From an uncultured Desulfovibrio sp. (GTDB taxonomy: Bacteria > Desulfobacterota > Desulfovibrionia > Desulfovibrionales > Desulfovibrionaceae): a stretch of DNA of 64,000 bases. Positions within the stretch are counted from its first letter, which is position 1, and each line of letters opens with the position of its first letter. Both the position numbers and the translations under genes were made by a program. Below the pieces are notes generated by a model. The model ran no database searches. It saw only the letters and a list, made by a program, of their open reading frames with translations, and was not told the origin of the DNA. Of this stretch, positions 55,066-63,185 are shown in pieces. The DNA lies in contig CAJXRQ010000004.1 in NCBI GenBank assembly GCA_913060505.1, positions 1 to 64,000 of the forward strand, in the 5' to 3' direction.

Positions 55066-56013
55066 TTAGTTCCTCCCAAAGGGTTTGGGCTTGATTCTGT
55101 CCAGCAGGGGGGATGTCAGGTTGGCCAACAGGATGGCATAGGGAACGCCGTCCGGATATACTCCGTATACGCGAATGATGATCACCAGTACTCCTGCCAG
55201 CAAACCGTAAAGCAGGGCCGGTATTTTGCGCATCGGGGAACTGGAACTGTCCGTCGCCAAAAAGAAAGCTCCAAATATAATGCTTCCTGTCAGCAGGTGG
55301 AACATGGCCGGAGCGTATTTTTGCGGATCTGCGGCATGGAATATTCCTGCAGTGATGAGCACCCCGGCGAGCATGCCCACGGGAATGGCCACTTTAATGT
55401 GCTTGCGCATGGTCAGGAATATGCCGCCGATGAAGAGAGCTCCGGTCTGAATAGCTCCAAGCCCTCCCAACTGCCTGCCGACGAGCAGATCATTTAGCGA
55501 GAATCCCGCAATTGATTGTGCTCCGAAGTGCTTGAGTTGTGATAGCGGGTAGTTCAATTCCGAAGTCAGCATTGCCGCGTCAATGTCCATATGGCTTGCC
55601 CACGACAAGCTACATACGGCCCAACCGACTAATGGCGCGCATAATGGGGAGCCTCCCAAACCGCCAAACATCATTTTACCCAAGACGATGCTGGTTGTGC
55701 TTCCAAAAACGACCAGCCACCATGGTGCGGATGCTGGCAGCAGGAAAGCGAAACCCAGACCCACCGTAAAGGCGTGCATGTCGTCCACCTGGGAAGTGCG
55801 TCCCATGACTATATCCGATATGAATTCGGCAATAACGGCGGTGGCCGTCGCCAAGGTCATGACACGCAGGGCGTCCATGCCGAAGTGGTAAACCGCCAAT
55901 GCTGCGGCGGGGAGCATTGCCAGCAGGATGGCGCGCATACGTTTTTTTACCGTCTTGCCACAATGGGCAAAAGGTGGGGGCGAAACGGTCAGGGTCGGGA
56001 TCAATGGTTTCAT
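55066..56013 (-). CDS. rnfD: Rnf complex membrane subunit D
   Basis: A 315-residue protein with about nine helices. Family landmarks: FGGLGGSPLCAPLVGWA and FHLLTGSIIFGAFFLATDSSSSPM, and the closing VYPDGVPYAILLANLTSPLLDR. In characterised RnfD/NqrB a covalent FMN is attached to the threonine of an S/T-G-A-T motif before the DLxxG segment; here that position reads KHFGAQSIAG (161-170), with no threonine. Covalent flavin at the usual site is therefore unlikely. The gene starts 2 bp after rnfC. Confidence 0.92.
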   Translation of the reverse strand: MKPLIPTLTVSPPPFAHCGKTVKKRMRAILLAMLPAAALAVYHFGMDALRVMTLATATAVIAEFISDIVMGRTSQVDDMHAFTVGLGFAFLLPASAPWWLVVFGSTTSIVLGKMMFGGLGGSPLCAPLVGWAVCSLSWASHMDIDAAMLTSELNYPLSQLKHFGAQSIAGFSLNDLLVGRQLGGLGAIQTGALFIGGIFLTMRKHIKVAIPVGMLAGVLITAGIFHAADPQKYAPAMFHLLTGSIIFGAFFLATDSSSSPMRKIPALLYGLLAGVLVIIIRVYGVYPDGVPYAILLANLTSPLLDRIKPKPFGRN

Positions 56014-56014
56014 T

Positions 56015-57133
56015 TTATCCTTCTCCCTTGTCTATGGGGTCGCAAACGTCCGCTTGGGTCAGATGCTGTTTTGCCAGTCGGATATATTGCAGGAGCGGCC
56101 GACGGGAAATGCAGAAAAATCCGCACATGCCACACTCCATGCATGCGTCGATTCCATGCATGCGGCATTTTTCGTACATGCGAAATTCCGCGTAGCCAGA
56201 AATCGTGGCCGGATCAATGCGGGCGGGACATACGGAAATACACTCGCCGCAACCGATGCAGGGAGAATCCTCCACTGGCGGATATTGTCCCTTGGGCACG
56301 ATGAATAGCCCGTATGTATCTTTGGATACGCCTTGCAGCAGGGAGTGGGCCGCCTGACCGCGCATTAGTCCTCCCAACACCACGGCGTCGCCGTCGTTAA
56401 CGGTTTGATTGGCCGCTTTGAGAACCTCGCCGACAGAGGTTCCCACTGTGACCACAAAGTCGGTGTCGTTGCAGGTTACAACCGTTTTATCGCATGGAAG
56501 TCCTGCATCCATGATTATGCCAATTTCAAAAAGTTGTCCTACGGACAGAACCACGGCGTCATCCGGATTTTCTTTCCCTGTAACGGCTTTTGCCACCAGC
56601 GGATCCAGTCCGTTGGGATAACCGCTTTCGATGAACACGGATTCACAGCCTTCAATCGTTTGCGGCGCTCCGTTTTCCAAAGCCAGAACCGTACGGCTGG
56701 GGGCAAGCAGGGATTGTGCTGTGGATATGCCCAATTGAATTATTTGGGAAAACTCGTTCAGCATATGGGAAAAGGCCGTTACTCCGGGGTCCGGTTCCAC
56801 ACCGTTGACAATGAGTGTCTGGACGGAGCCAAGCGGGATGTTTGCTCCCATTTCATTGAGGGCAGTTTGCAGCGCCTCTCCGGAGAGCCGGTTCAACTCT
56901 TTTGGAGTCGGTTGGGAAGTCTCGTCGGCCCTGATACAGACGTAAGTGGGATGCACTTCCGTAACTGTCCCCGAAATCGGGACATAATGTCCGCCGCCGA
57001 TGTGTATTCCCCGGGCTATGCGTTGGCCGCACTTGATTTCCGGGCGATGGCAGGAGAGGGGAACCCGCACGTTTTCCGGTTCTGGGATGACTGTCAACGG
57101 TCCTTCGCGCACAATGGATTCAAACAATTTCAT
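56015..57133 (-). CDS. rnfC: Rnf complex subunit C, divergent short form
   Basis: A 372-residue protein. An N-terminal barrel (GIHIGGGHYVPISGTVTEV) and a C-terminal pair of 4Fe-4S motifs (CIGCGECISVCPARIDP and CMECGMCGFFCIS followed by LLQYIRLAK) identify it as RnfC. The usual glycine-rich FMN/NADH segment (GxxGxGGAxFPTxxK) is replaced by SGEALQTALNEMGANIPLG (84-102), and the NGAECEPY motif by NGVEPDPG. Length is also below the usual 430-700. So this RnfC may not bind NADH itself. The start at 57133 has GGAGA 7 nt ahead; the frame upstream overlaps the cytochrome gene. Confidence 0.9.
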   Translation of the reverse strand: MKLFESIVREGPLTVIPEPENVRVPLSCHRPEIKCGQRIARGIHIGGGHYVPISGTVTEVHPTYVCIRADETSQPTPKELNRLSGEALQTALNEMGANIPLGSVQTLIVNGVEPDPGVTAFSHMLNEFSQIIQLGISTAQSLLAPSRTVLALENGAPQTIEGCESVFIESGYPNGLDPLVAKAVTGKENPDDAVVLSVGQLFEIGIIMDAGLPCDKTVVTCNDTDFVVTVGTSVGEVLKAANQTVNDGDAVVLGGLMRGQAAHSLLQGVSKDTYGLFIVPKGQYPPVEDSPCIGCGECISVCPARIDPATISGYAEFRMYEKCRMHGIDACMECGMCGFFCISRRPLLQYIRLAKQHLTQADVCDPIDKGEG

Positions 57134-57146
57134 GATCAGGTCTCCA

Positions 57147-57896
57147 TCAGCGTATGTGGCACTTGAAACACGAATTTTCCCCAAAGGGCCCCTTGCCTTT
57201 ACGCTCGTGGCAATCCATGCATTGGTCGTGGAATGCATTCATGCGATTAAGAACGAGATCCTTGGTATGCTCGTTATGGCATTGGCCGCAGGATGAGAAG
57301 TCTCCGTCGTATTGACTCATATCCACAGCTTCGTGGCAGGACGTACAACTTGTCAGTCCCTGTTCGAACATGTCCTCGTGGCAACCCTGGCAGCGTTTGT
57401 GTGCAGCGGAGGCCAGGCCGGGCATATCGTCATCGCCCTTGTCTTCATGGCAGGATTTGCATTGTCCGGGCTCGGGTTCGATGTCTTCTCCATGGTGGCA
57501 GGCCTGGCAATTGTCTTCAGCAAATTCGATATGTTCATCATGGTCGAATATGAGATGCTCATATTCGATGTGATGACACTGGATACAGTACTTTTTGTCC
57601 GGGAATGAAGCGATGTGGTTGTCCACATAATGCTCGTCAAAAGCGACGGGATGGCAAGAGCCGCAGGCAAGAGCCTTGTCTTCGGCGTGCGTCATCTCGT
57701 GGTGGCAGTCCGCACAGGGAATCTTGTAGTTCCGATGGTGCACAAGGTGCGAAAAGATTACCTTTCCGCCATTGTTATGGAACAGAATACGGACCGGCAT
57801 TTCGGTTTTGGCTTGTGTTCTGGTGTATCCGACCATGGACACGGCAAGAAGAATGACGACAGCAACCATGACCGGGGCGTATCGTTTGTTGAGCAT
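57147..57896 (-). CDS. Rnf-linked decahaem cytochrome c
   Basis: A 249-residue periplasmic cytochrome with a signal peptide or anchor (about 1-29). Ten CxxCH motifs are present, from CADCH near residue 61 to CFKCH at the end. It heads the rnf operon, 13 bp ahead of rnfC, as known for Desulfovibrio Rnf clusters, where a decahaem cytochrome is thought to exchange electrons between Rnf and the periplasmic c3 network. It can thus link ferredoxin/NADH electrons with periplasmic redox partners. Confidence 0.92.
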   Translation of the reverse strand: MLNKRYAPVMVAVVILLAVSMVGYTRTQAKTEMPVRILFHNNGGKVIFSHLVHHRNYKIPCADCHHEMTHAEDKALACGSCHPVAFDEHYVDNHIASFPDKKYCIQCHHIEYEHLIFDHDEHIEFAEDNCQACHHGEDIEPEPGQCKSCHEDKGDDDMPGLASAAHKRCQGCHEDMFEQGLTSCTSCHEAVDMSQYDGDFSSCGQCHNEHTKDLVLNRMNAFHDQCMDCHERKGKGPFGENSCFKCHIR

Positions 57897-57951
57897 TGTA
57901 CTGTTCTCCGTTGAAATGGAGCACTGTTTCTGCCCTTTTGGGGGCCGTGTG

Positions 57952-57992
57952 TGTTGCGGCGGTTTTTTCTGGAACGATGAACCGCCGCAACA
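57952..57992 (-). terminator. Hairpin between the DASS 2 gene and the rnf operon
   Basis: A 13-bp perfect stem TGTTGCGGCGGTT / AACCGCCGCAACA with a 15-nt loop, 10 bp after the DASS 2 stop. It lacks a T-run on the minus strand, so termination may be partial or Rho-linked. Confidence 0.6.
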
Positions 57993-58002
57993 CGTTCAGT
58001 CG

Positions 58003-59547
58003 TTACTGAGGCATGACGGCCCAAGTGGGCAGCACATGCAGATCAATGCCCCACAGTACCGGTAACAGGTATGTGGTGAAGGCCGTGATCAGAACCGCGC
58101 CTATGATGTTCAACCATAGCCCGGCACTGGCCATCTGTTTGATAGTCACGCAACCGGACCCGAATATGACTGCGTTCGGAGGTGTTGCGACAGGAAGCAT
58201 GAAAGCGAAGGATGCCGCCACGCAGGCTCCCACGATGGTCGCAAAGGGATGGACTCCCATGGCGATTGCCGCAGCTCCCATAATGGGTACCAACAGCGTC
58301 GCGGTTGCCGTGTTGGAGGTTATTTCCGTGAGGAAGATGGTTATCACCACCACCGCGCCCACGAACACCAGAATGCTGGCACCTTCAAGTGCACCCAGTT
58401 GAGCCGCGATATAGGCGGCCAACCCCGTCTTGGCAAAGCCGTTAGCAATGGCAAGACCACCACCGAAAAGCAGAATTACATCCCACGGTATCTTAACGGC
58501 GGTTTTCCAGTCCAGCAGGAATTCACCTTTTTTGAAGTCTGAGGGGATACAGAAAAGCAGGAGGGCTCCCAAAATGCCTATTGTGGCGTCTGCGACCATG
58601 CCGAAATGAGGCATGACGGCTTTGACCAAAACAGCTTTTTTCAGGAAACCGCGGGCCAGCCAGAAACCGGCCACGAAACATCCCGTGATCACGATGCGTT
58701 TTTCTTCCTTTTTCATGGGGCCGAGCTTTTCAAGCTCACGGTCGATGATTGCCCGTCCTCCCGCCAGCTCCATGTTGCCGGTAGAGAAGAGTATTTTTGT
58801 CAGCAAAAGCCAGGAGATACTAATCATGATCACGGAAAGAGGCACGCCAAACATCATCCACTGGGCAAACCCGATTTGAACGCCGAACATTTTTTCGACC
58901 ATGCCGACCATGACCGTGTTCGGAGGGGTGCCGATGATAGTTGCCACGCCACCCATTGAGGCTGCATACGCGATGCCGAGCATCAAGCCCTTGCCGAAGT
59001 TGATACTCTGGTTTCCTTTTTCAGAAGCATGTGTGCGCAAAGCATCGGCATCAAAGCCTGTTGCCTGCTGCACCACGGCGAGCCCGATGGGAACCATCAT
59101 CATGGTCGTTGCAGTATTGGAAACCCACATGGACAGAAAGGCGGTGGCAATCATGAATCCAAGGGTCATTTTTGCAGGACTGGTACCTACAGCCCGGATG
59201 GTGTGAATAGCCACGCGCCGGTGCAGATTCCATCGTTCCATGGTTACGGCAATGAAAAAACCTCCCATGAACAGGTAGATAAGATGGTTGGCGTATGGCG
59301 CAGTAGCTGCATTGGATTTCATGACTCCGAGAAGCGGAAACAGGGCGATGGGTAAAAGGGATGTGGCCGGAATGGGAATTGCCTCCGAGATCCACCAGGT
59401 AGCCATCAGCACAGTGACTGCGGCAACTTTCCAAGCTGCAGGCTTCATTCCCTCTGGAACGGGGATTAGAAGCATGAGGATGAAGAGTGCCGGTCCCAAG
59501 AAAAAGCCGATTTTTTTGCCGTTTGCGGCATTGGCGTTCGAGCTCAT
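58003..59547 (-). CDS. DASS-family sodium:dicarboxylate transporter 2
   Basis: A 514-residue carrier highly similar over its full length to the one at 30021-31559 (shared WWISEAIPIPATS, MWVSNTATTMMMVP, TEITSNTATATLLVP and FGSGCVTIKQM segments). Main differences are a 12-residue charged insertion (RTHASEKGNQSIN) in a central loop and a longer N terminus. The start at 59547 has AGAGAGGA ahead; the in-frame ATG at 59586 has none. It follows the malic enzyme gene with a hairpin between. No sigma54 promoter is seen here, unlike paralogue 1, which suggests constitutive or operon-level expression with the fumarate/malate genes. Confidence 0.92.
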   Translation of the reverse strand: MSSNANAANGKKIGFFLGPALFILMLLIPVPEGMKPAAWKVAAVTVLMATWWISEAIPIPATSLLPIALFPLLGVMKSNAATAPYANHLIYLFMGGFFIAVTMERWNLHRRVAIHTIRAVGTSPAKMTLGFMIATAFLSMWVSNTATTMMMVPIGLAVVQQATGFDADALRTHASEKGNQSINFGKGLMLGIAYAASMGGVATIIGTPPNTVMVGMVEKMFGVQIGFAQWMMFGVPLSVIMISISWLLLTKILFSTGNMELAGGRAIIDRELEKLGPMKKEEKRIVITGCFVAGFWLARGFLKKAVLVKAVMPHFGMVADATIGILGALLLFCIPSDFKKGEFLLDWKTAVKIPWDVILLFGGGLAIANGFAKTGLAAYIAAQLGALEGASILVFVGAVVVITIFLTEITSNTATATLLVPIMGAAAIAMGVHPFATIVGACVAASFAFMLPVATPPNAVIFGSGCVTIKQMASAGLWLNIIGAVLITAFTTYLLPVLWGIDLHVLPTWAVMPQ

Positions 59548-59641
59548 AATTCCTCTCTCTTTGAGCTTGCGCAGCAGTTGCTGCATCCTAGAACCTGTAA
59601 CCCTACCGTCAGTGTTTCTGGTCGCTTTCCACCCCCTATGC

Positions 59642-59672
59642 GGAGGAGGTCCCGCAAATTTAGACCTCCTCC
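59642..59672 (-). terminator. Hairpin after the malic enzyme gene
   Basis: A 10-bp perfect stem GGAGGAGGTC / GACCTCCTCC with an 11-nt loop, 14 bp after the stop, without a T-run. Confidence 0.55.
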
Positions 59673-59685
59673 ACCGGAAGACGAC

Positions 59686-61005
59686 CTAGAAGTCGAGGTT
59701 ATACGTGGAAAGGAAATCTCCCACGCGTTTTTTGGAAGCACCCAGACGTTCCCGCAGCTCCACGCGGTATGCGTCCAGATCCAGTTTCTTGCGAGCTACG
59801 CCGGTTTCCATGGCGGCTTTGGCCACGGCCACGGAAACGAATTCGATGAGGCGCAGGTCGGGTGCTTTCGGGATGATGTAGTCCATGCCGAATTCCAGCT
59901 TGTCCACGCCATAGGCTTCGCACACGTAATCCGGGGCCGGCTCTTTGGCCAGGGCCGCAAGGGCCTGTGCCGCTGCCAGCTTCATTTCTTCATTGATTGC
60001 GGTGGCGTTGCAGTCCAGAGCTCCGCGGAAGATGAAGGGGAAACCGAGAACGTTGTTAACCTGGTTCGGGTAGTCGGAACGCCCGGTTCCCATGATGGCA
60101 TCGGGGCGGGCTTCCTTGGCGTCGTTGTAGGTGATTTCCGGATCTGGGTTCGCGCAAGCGAAAATGATCGGATTGTCTGCCATGGATTTGACCATGTCCT
60201 TGGAAACCATGTCCTTGACCGAAAGGCCGAGGAAACAATCGGCGCCAGCCATGGCTTCGGCCAAGGAACCGTATTCCTTGTCCGTGGCATATGCCTGTTT
60301 TGTCGGACTCAGGTCGGTACGGCTCTTGTTGATGTGGCCGCGTGAGTCGAACATGGCAATGTTTTCGGGTTTTACACCCATTCCCTTGTACAGGTTGGTG
60401 CAGGCAATGGCACCCGCGCCGGCGCCGGAAACGACCACGCGCATGTTTTCGACTTTCTTGCCGGAAATCTCCAGAGCGTTCATCATACCGGCAGCCGTAA
60501 CAATAGCGGTGCCATGCTGGTCGTCGTGGAAGACCGGAATATTCATTTCCTTTTTCAGGGTCTCTTCGATGTAGAAGCATTCCGGTGCTTTGATATCCTC
60601 AAGGTTGATGCCGCCGAAGGTCGGCTCCAGAGCCTTGACAATCTCAATGATTTTGTCCGGATCCTTGGCATCAAGGTTGATGTCATAAACATCGACATCG
60701 CCGAAGACCTTGAAAAGAACACCTTTGCCTTCCATGACCGGTTTGCCGGCTTCGGCACCGATGTTGCCGAGGCCCAGAACAGCGGAACCGTTGGATACGA
60801 CGGCAACGAGGTTCCCACGACCGGTGTATTTGTAGGAAAGTTCCTTATCGCCATGAATTGCCATGCACGCTTCGGCAACGCCCGGGCTGTACGCCATGGA
60901 CAGGTGTTTCTGGGTTGCGCAAGGCTTGACCGGCACGACTTCGACTTTGCCCGGGCGCCCTTCAGAATGGTAATCCAATGCTTCTTGCTTGGTAAACAGA
61001 GCCAT
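59686..61005 (-). CDS. Malic enzyme (malate to pyruvate, NAD(P)-dependent)
   Basis: A 439-residue decarboxylating malate dehydrogenase. Landmarks: [35 protein letters not shown] (in parts), [43 protein letters not shown] (in parts; metal-binding Glu-Asp), the [16 protein letters not shown] dinucleotide fold and [10 protein letters not shown]. Bacterial short form without the phosphotransacetylase-like tail of MaeB. Start at 61005 because GGAGG lies between it and the in-frame ATG at 61017. Links the C4 pool to pyruvate and hence to Por. Confidence 0.95.
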   Translation of the reverse strand: MALFTKQEALDYHSEGRPGKVEVVPVKPCATQKHLSMAYSPGVAEACMAIHGDKELSYKYTGRGNLVAVVSNGSAVLGLGNIGAEAGKPVMEGKGVLFKVFGDVDVYDINLDAKDPDKIIEIVKALEPTFGGINLEDIKAPECFYIEETLKKEMNIPVFHDDQHGTAIVTAAGMMNALEISGKKVENMRVVVSGAGAGAIACTNLYKGMGVKPENIAMFDSRGHINKSRTDLSPTKQAYATDKEYGSLAEAMAGADCFLGLSVKDMVSKDMVKSMADNPIIFACANPDPEITYNDAKEARPDAIMGTGRSDYPNQVNNVLGFPFIFRGALDCNATAINEEMKLAAAQALAALAKEPAPDYVCEAYGVDKLEFGMDYIIPKAPDLRLIEFVSVAVAKAAMETGVARKKLDLDAYRVELRERLGASKKRVGDFLSTYNLDF

Positions 61006-61038
61006 TTGATCCTCCAATAGAATCGGTTTCAGTGGTTA

Positions 61039-61593
61039 TCAGAGACCGGCCGCTTTGCGGTCCGGCTGAGCATACAATTCGCCGCCATGGGCGTCGTTGA
61101 TCACCAGCAGGGGAAAATCCTCCACTGTCAACTTGCGGATGGCTTCCGGTCCGAGGTCATCGAAAGCAATGACTTCGGCTTCCGTAATGCACTTGGAAAG
61201 AAGTGCACCAGCGCCGCCAGTGGCGCCGAAATAAACAGCAATATTGTCTTTGAGAGCTTGTTTCACTTCGTCATTTCGCTTGCCTTTGCCTACGCTGGCT
61301 TTTTGGCCGAGCTTGTGCAGCCGTGGGGCATACGTGTCCATGCGGTAGCTGGTGGTGGGACCGGCTGAACCGATGGGACGGCCCGGAGGAGCCGGGCTGG
61401 GGCCGACATAATAAATCACGGAGCCTTGCAGTTCGAAAGGCAGTTCCTTGCCTTCGTCCAACAGGTCGCACAGCCGCTTGTGCGCTGCATCGCGAGCCGT
61501 GTAGATATGTCCGGTGAGCTTGACCACGTCTCCCGCTTTCAGCGGCTTCAGGTCTTCATCCGTGAGCGGTGTGTTCAGCGAATATTCAGCCAT
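61039..61593 (-). CDS. Class I fumarase, beta subunit
   Basis: A 184-residue swivelling C-terminal-type domain of the Fe-S fumarase (fumarate to malate). Family segments: LTGHIYTARDAAHKRL, YVGPSPAPPGRPIGSAGPTTSYRMD (in parts) and FGATGGAGALLSKCI. In two-subunit class I hydrolyases the alpha chain holds the cluster. The ATG shares one base with the alpha stop (TAATG), with GAGGAGG ahead, so the two are coupled. Tartrate dehydratase is an alternative activity, but the location between frdB and malic enzyme favours fumarase. Confidence 0.93.
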   Translation of the reverse strand: MAEYSLNTPLTDEDLKPLKAGDVVKLTGHIYTARDAAHKRLCDLLDEGKELPFELQGSVIYYVGPSPAPPGRPIGSAGPTTSYRMDTYAPRLHKLGQKASVGKGKRNDEVKQALKDNIAVYFGATGGAGALLSKCITEAEVIAFDDLGPEAIRKLTVEDFPLLVINDAHGGELYAQPDRKAAGL

Positions 61594-62432
61594 TACAATT
61601 CCACCTCCTCGTGCCTTTGGGAGTGACACTGGACGTTGACCGCCAGCGGCAAACTGGCGATATGGCAGGGTTCAAGAGCTATTTTTACACTCAGGACCGT
61701 GGTTTTTCCTCCAAGGCCCATGGGGCCGATGCCCAACTTGTTGAGCGCTTCTTCAAGTTCCTTTTCCAGTTCCGCTATTTTCGGGTCCGGGTGCGTGTCG
61801 TCCAGGCGGCGCAGCAGAGCCTTTTTGGCAATGCGCGCTGAATGATCGAATGTTCCTCCTACTCCGATGCCGACGATTGTCGGAGGACAGGGGTTCGGTC
61901 CGGCTTCCGCAATGCGTTCAATGACAAACTTCTTGATGCCTTCCCATCCTTGGGCCGGGGCAAGCATGGTGACGCGGCTCATGTTTTCTGCACCGCCACC
62001 CTTGGCCATGTATGCGATTTTGAGCTTGTCTCCAGGGACAATGTCGAAGTGAATAATGGCCGGGGTGTTGTCGCCCGTATTTTTGCGGGTTAGTGGATCG
62101 CATGCGGATTTGCGAAGGTAGCCTTCACCGTATCCTTTGCGAACGCCTTTGTTGATAGCGTCCTTGACGTTGCCGCCTTCGACGGTGAGGTCTTCGCCAA
62201 TTTCAACGAAGAAGACCGCCAGCCCCGTGTCCTGACACAGAGGCAGTTTCGTTTTCATGGCCAGATCAGCGTTTTCCAACAGTTGCCGGAGCACTTCCTT
62301 GGCCGAAGCAGAGTCTTCGTTCGCCATGGCCTGTTCGAATTTGGCCCGAACATCGTCCGGAAGCTCGGTGTTGGCCCGAACACACATGGTGGCAACCGCG
62401 TCGATAATGTCTTTTGCTTGGATAGTACGCAT
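61593..62432 (-). CDS. Class I fumarase, alpha subunit
   Basis: A 279-residue catalytic subunit carrying the labile 4Fe-4S cluster. Expected cysteines are seen in LPLCQDTGLAVFF, GPNPCPPTIVGIGVGG and AVNVQCHSQRH. RKNTGDNTPAIIHFDIVPGD is a further conserved stretch. Its ATG is 2 bp behind frdB. With frd, fumarase and malic enzyme in one run, the cell can convert succinate/fumarate/malate to pyruvate or run the chain in reverse to fumarate respiration. Confidence 0.94.
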   Translation of the reverse strand: MRTIQAKDIIDAVATMCVRANTELPDDVRAKFEQAMANEDSASAKEVLRQLLENADLAMKTKLPLCQDTGLAVFFVEIGEDLTVEGGNVKDAINKGVRKGYGEGYLRKSACDPLTRKNTGDNTPAIIHFDIVPGDKLKIAYMAKGGGAENMSRVTMLAPAQGWEGIKKFVIERIAEAGPNPCPPTIVGIGVGGTFDHSARIAKKALLRRLDDTHPDPKIAELEKELEEALNKLGIGPMGLGGKTTVLSVKIALEPCHIASLPLAVNVQCHSQRHEEVEL

Positions 62433-62434
62433 GG

Positions 62435-63172
62435 CTACTTCCTGAATATTTCCTTGATTGCTGTAATGCCCATCTTACGGCGCAGGAACCCGAGCTGGTT
62501 TTGCAGGGGGAGGCCTTTGGGGCAGACGTCTTCGCAGGCCAAAAGGCCCATGCAGCCGAACACGCCGTTGTCATTGCCGATAATTTCAAAGTATTGCTTG
62601 TCGGTCCGCTCATCTCGAGGGTCGACCACGAAGCGGGCGATGCGGTTCAGTGCTGCCGCACCCATGAAGTCTTCGCGCAGTCGAGCCGTACCGCAGGCGG
62701 AAACGCAACAGCCGCATTCGATGCAGCGTTCCAGCTCATAGATTTGCTCGGCCACGTCATTGTTCATACGCTCTTCTTCCTTGGTGGGGTCGAAGGTCTT
62801 GGACGTGTGAACCCAAGATTCCGTTTTCTCGTACATTTCACGGAACCAAACGCCGGTATCCACGGCCAGGTCGCCGATAAGTTTGAACACCGGAAGAGGG
62901 TGCAGGACTATTTTGCTGGGTTGGTCCTTGGTCTTGGTCTGGCAGGCTAGGCCTGGGCGACCGTTGATGACCATGGCGCATGCTCCGCAGATGCCAGCCC
63001 GGCAGCAGAAATCGAAAATAAGGCTCGGATCCTGTTCTTCACGAATCCTGTTCAATGCAATGAACAGGGTCATGTTCTGGGTCTCTTCGAGCCGGAAAGT
63101 CTGCATCCGGGGCTGGTCCCCTTCTTTTTGAGGGTTGTACCGGAATATTTCGAATTGAAGTTCTCTACCCAT
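62435..63172 (-). CDS. frdB: Fumarate reductase/succinate dehydrogenase iron-sulfur subunit
   Basis: A 245-residue protein. N-terminal ferredoxin domain with CCRAGICGACAMVINGRPGLAC (in parts; 2Fe-2S), and the C-terminal domain with CIECGCCVSACG (4Fe-4S) and CMGLLACEDVCP / KGLPL (3Fe-4S). Connects the FrdA flavin to the membrane haem/quinone subunit, which is probably encoded upstream, outside the window. 13 bp after frdA. Confidence 0.95.
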   Translation of the reverse strand: MGRELQFEIFRYNPQKEGDQPRMQTFRLEETQNMTLFIALNRIREEQDPSLIFDFCCRAGICGACAMVINGRPGLACQTKTKDQPSKIVLHPLPVFKLIGDLAVDTGVWFREMYEKTESWVHTSKTFDPTKEEERMNNDVAEQIYELERCIECGCCVSACGTARLREDFMGAAALNRIARFVVDPRDERTDKQYFEIIGNDNGVFGCMGLLACEDVCPKGLPLQNQLGFLRRKMGITAIKEIFRK

Positions 63173-63185
63173 GATGAGTTCCTCT

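Noticed and set aside
59560-59685. Sigma54 promoter ahead of DASS transporter 2
   Set aside because: Searched on the minus strand for GG-N10-GC; no acceptable match.
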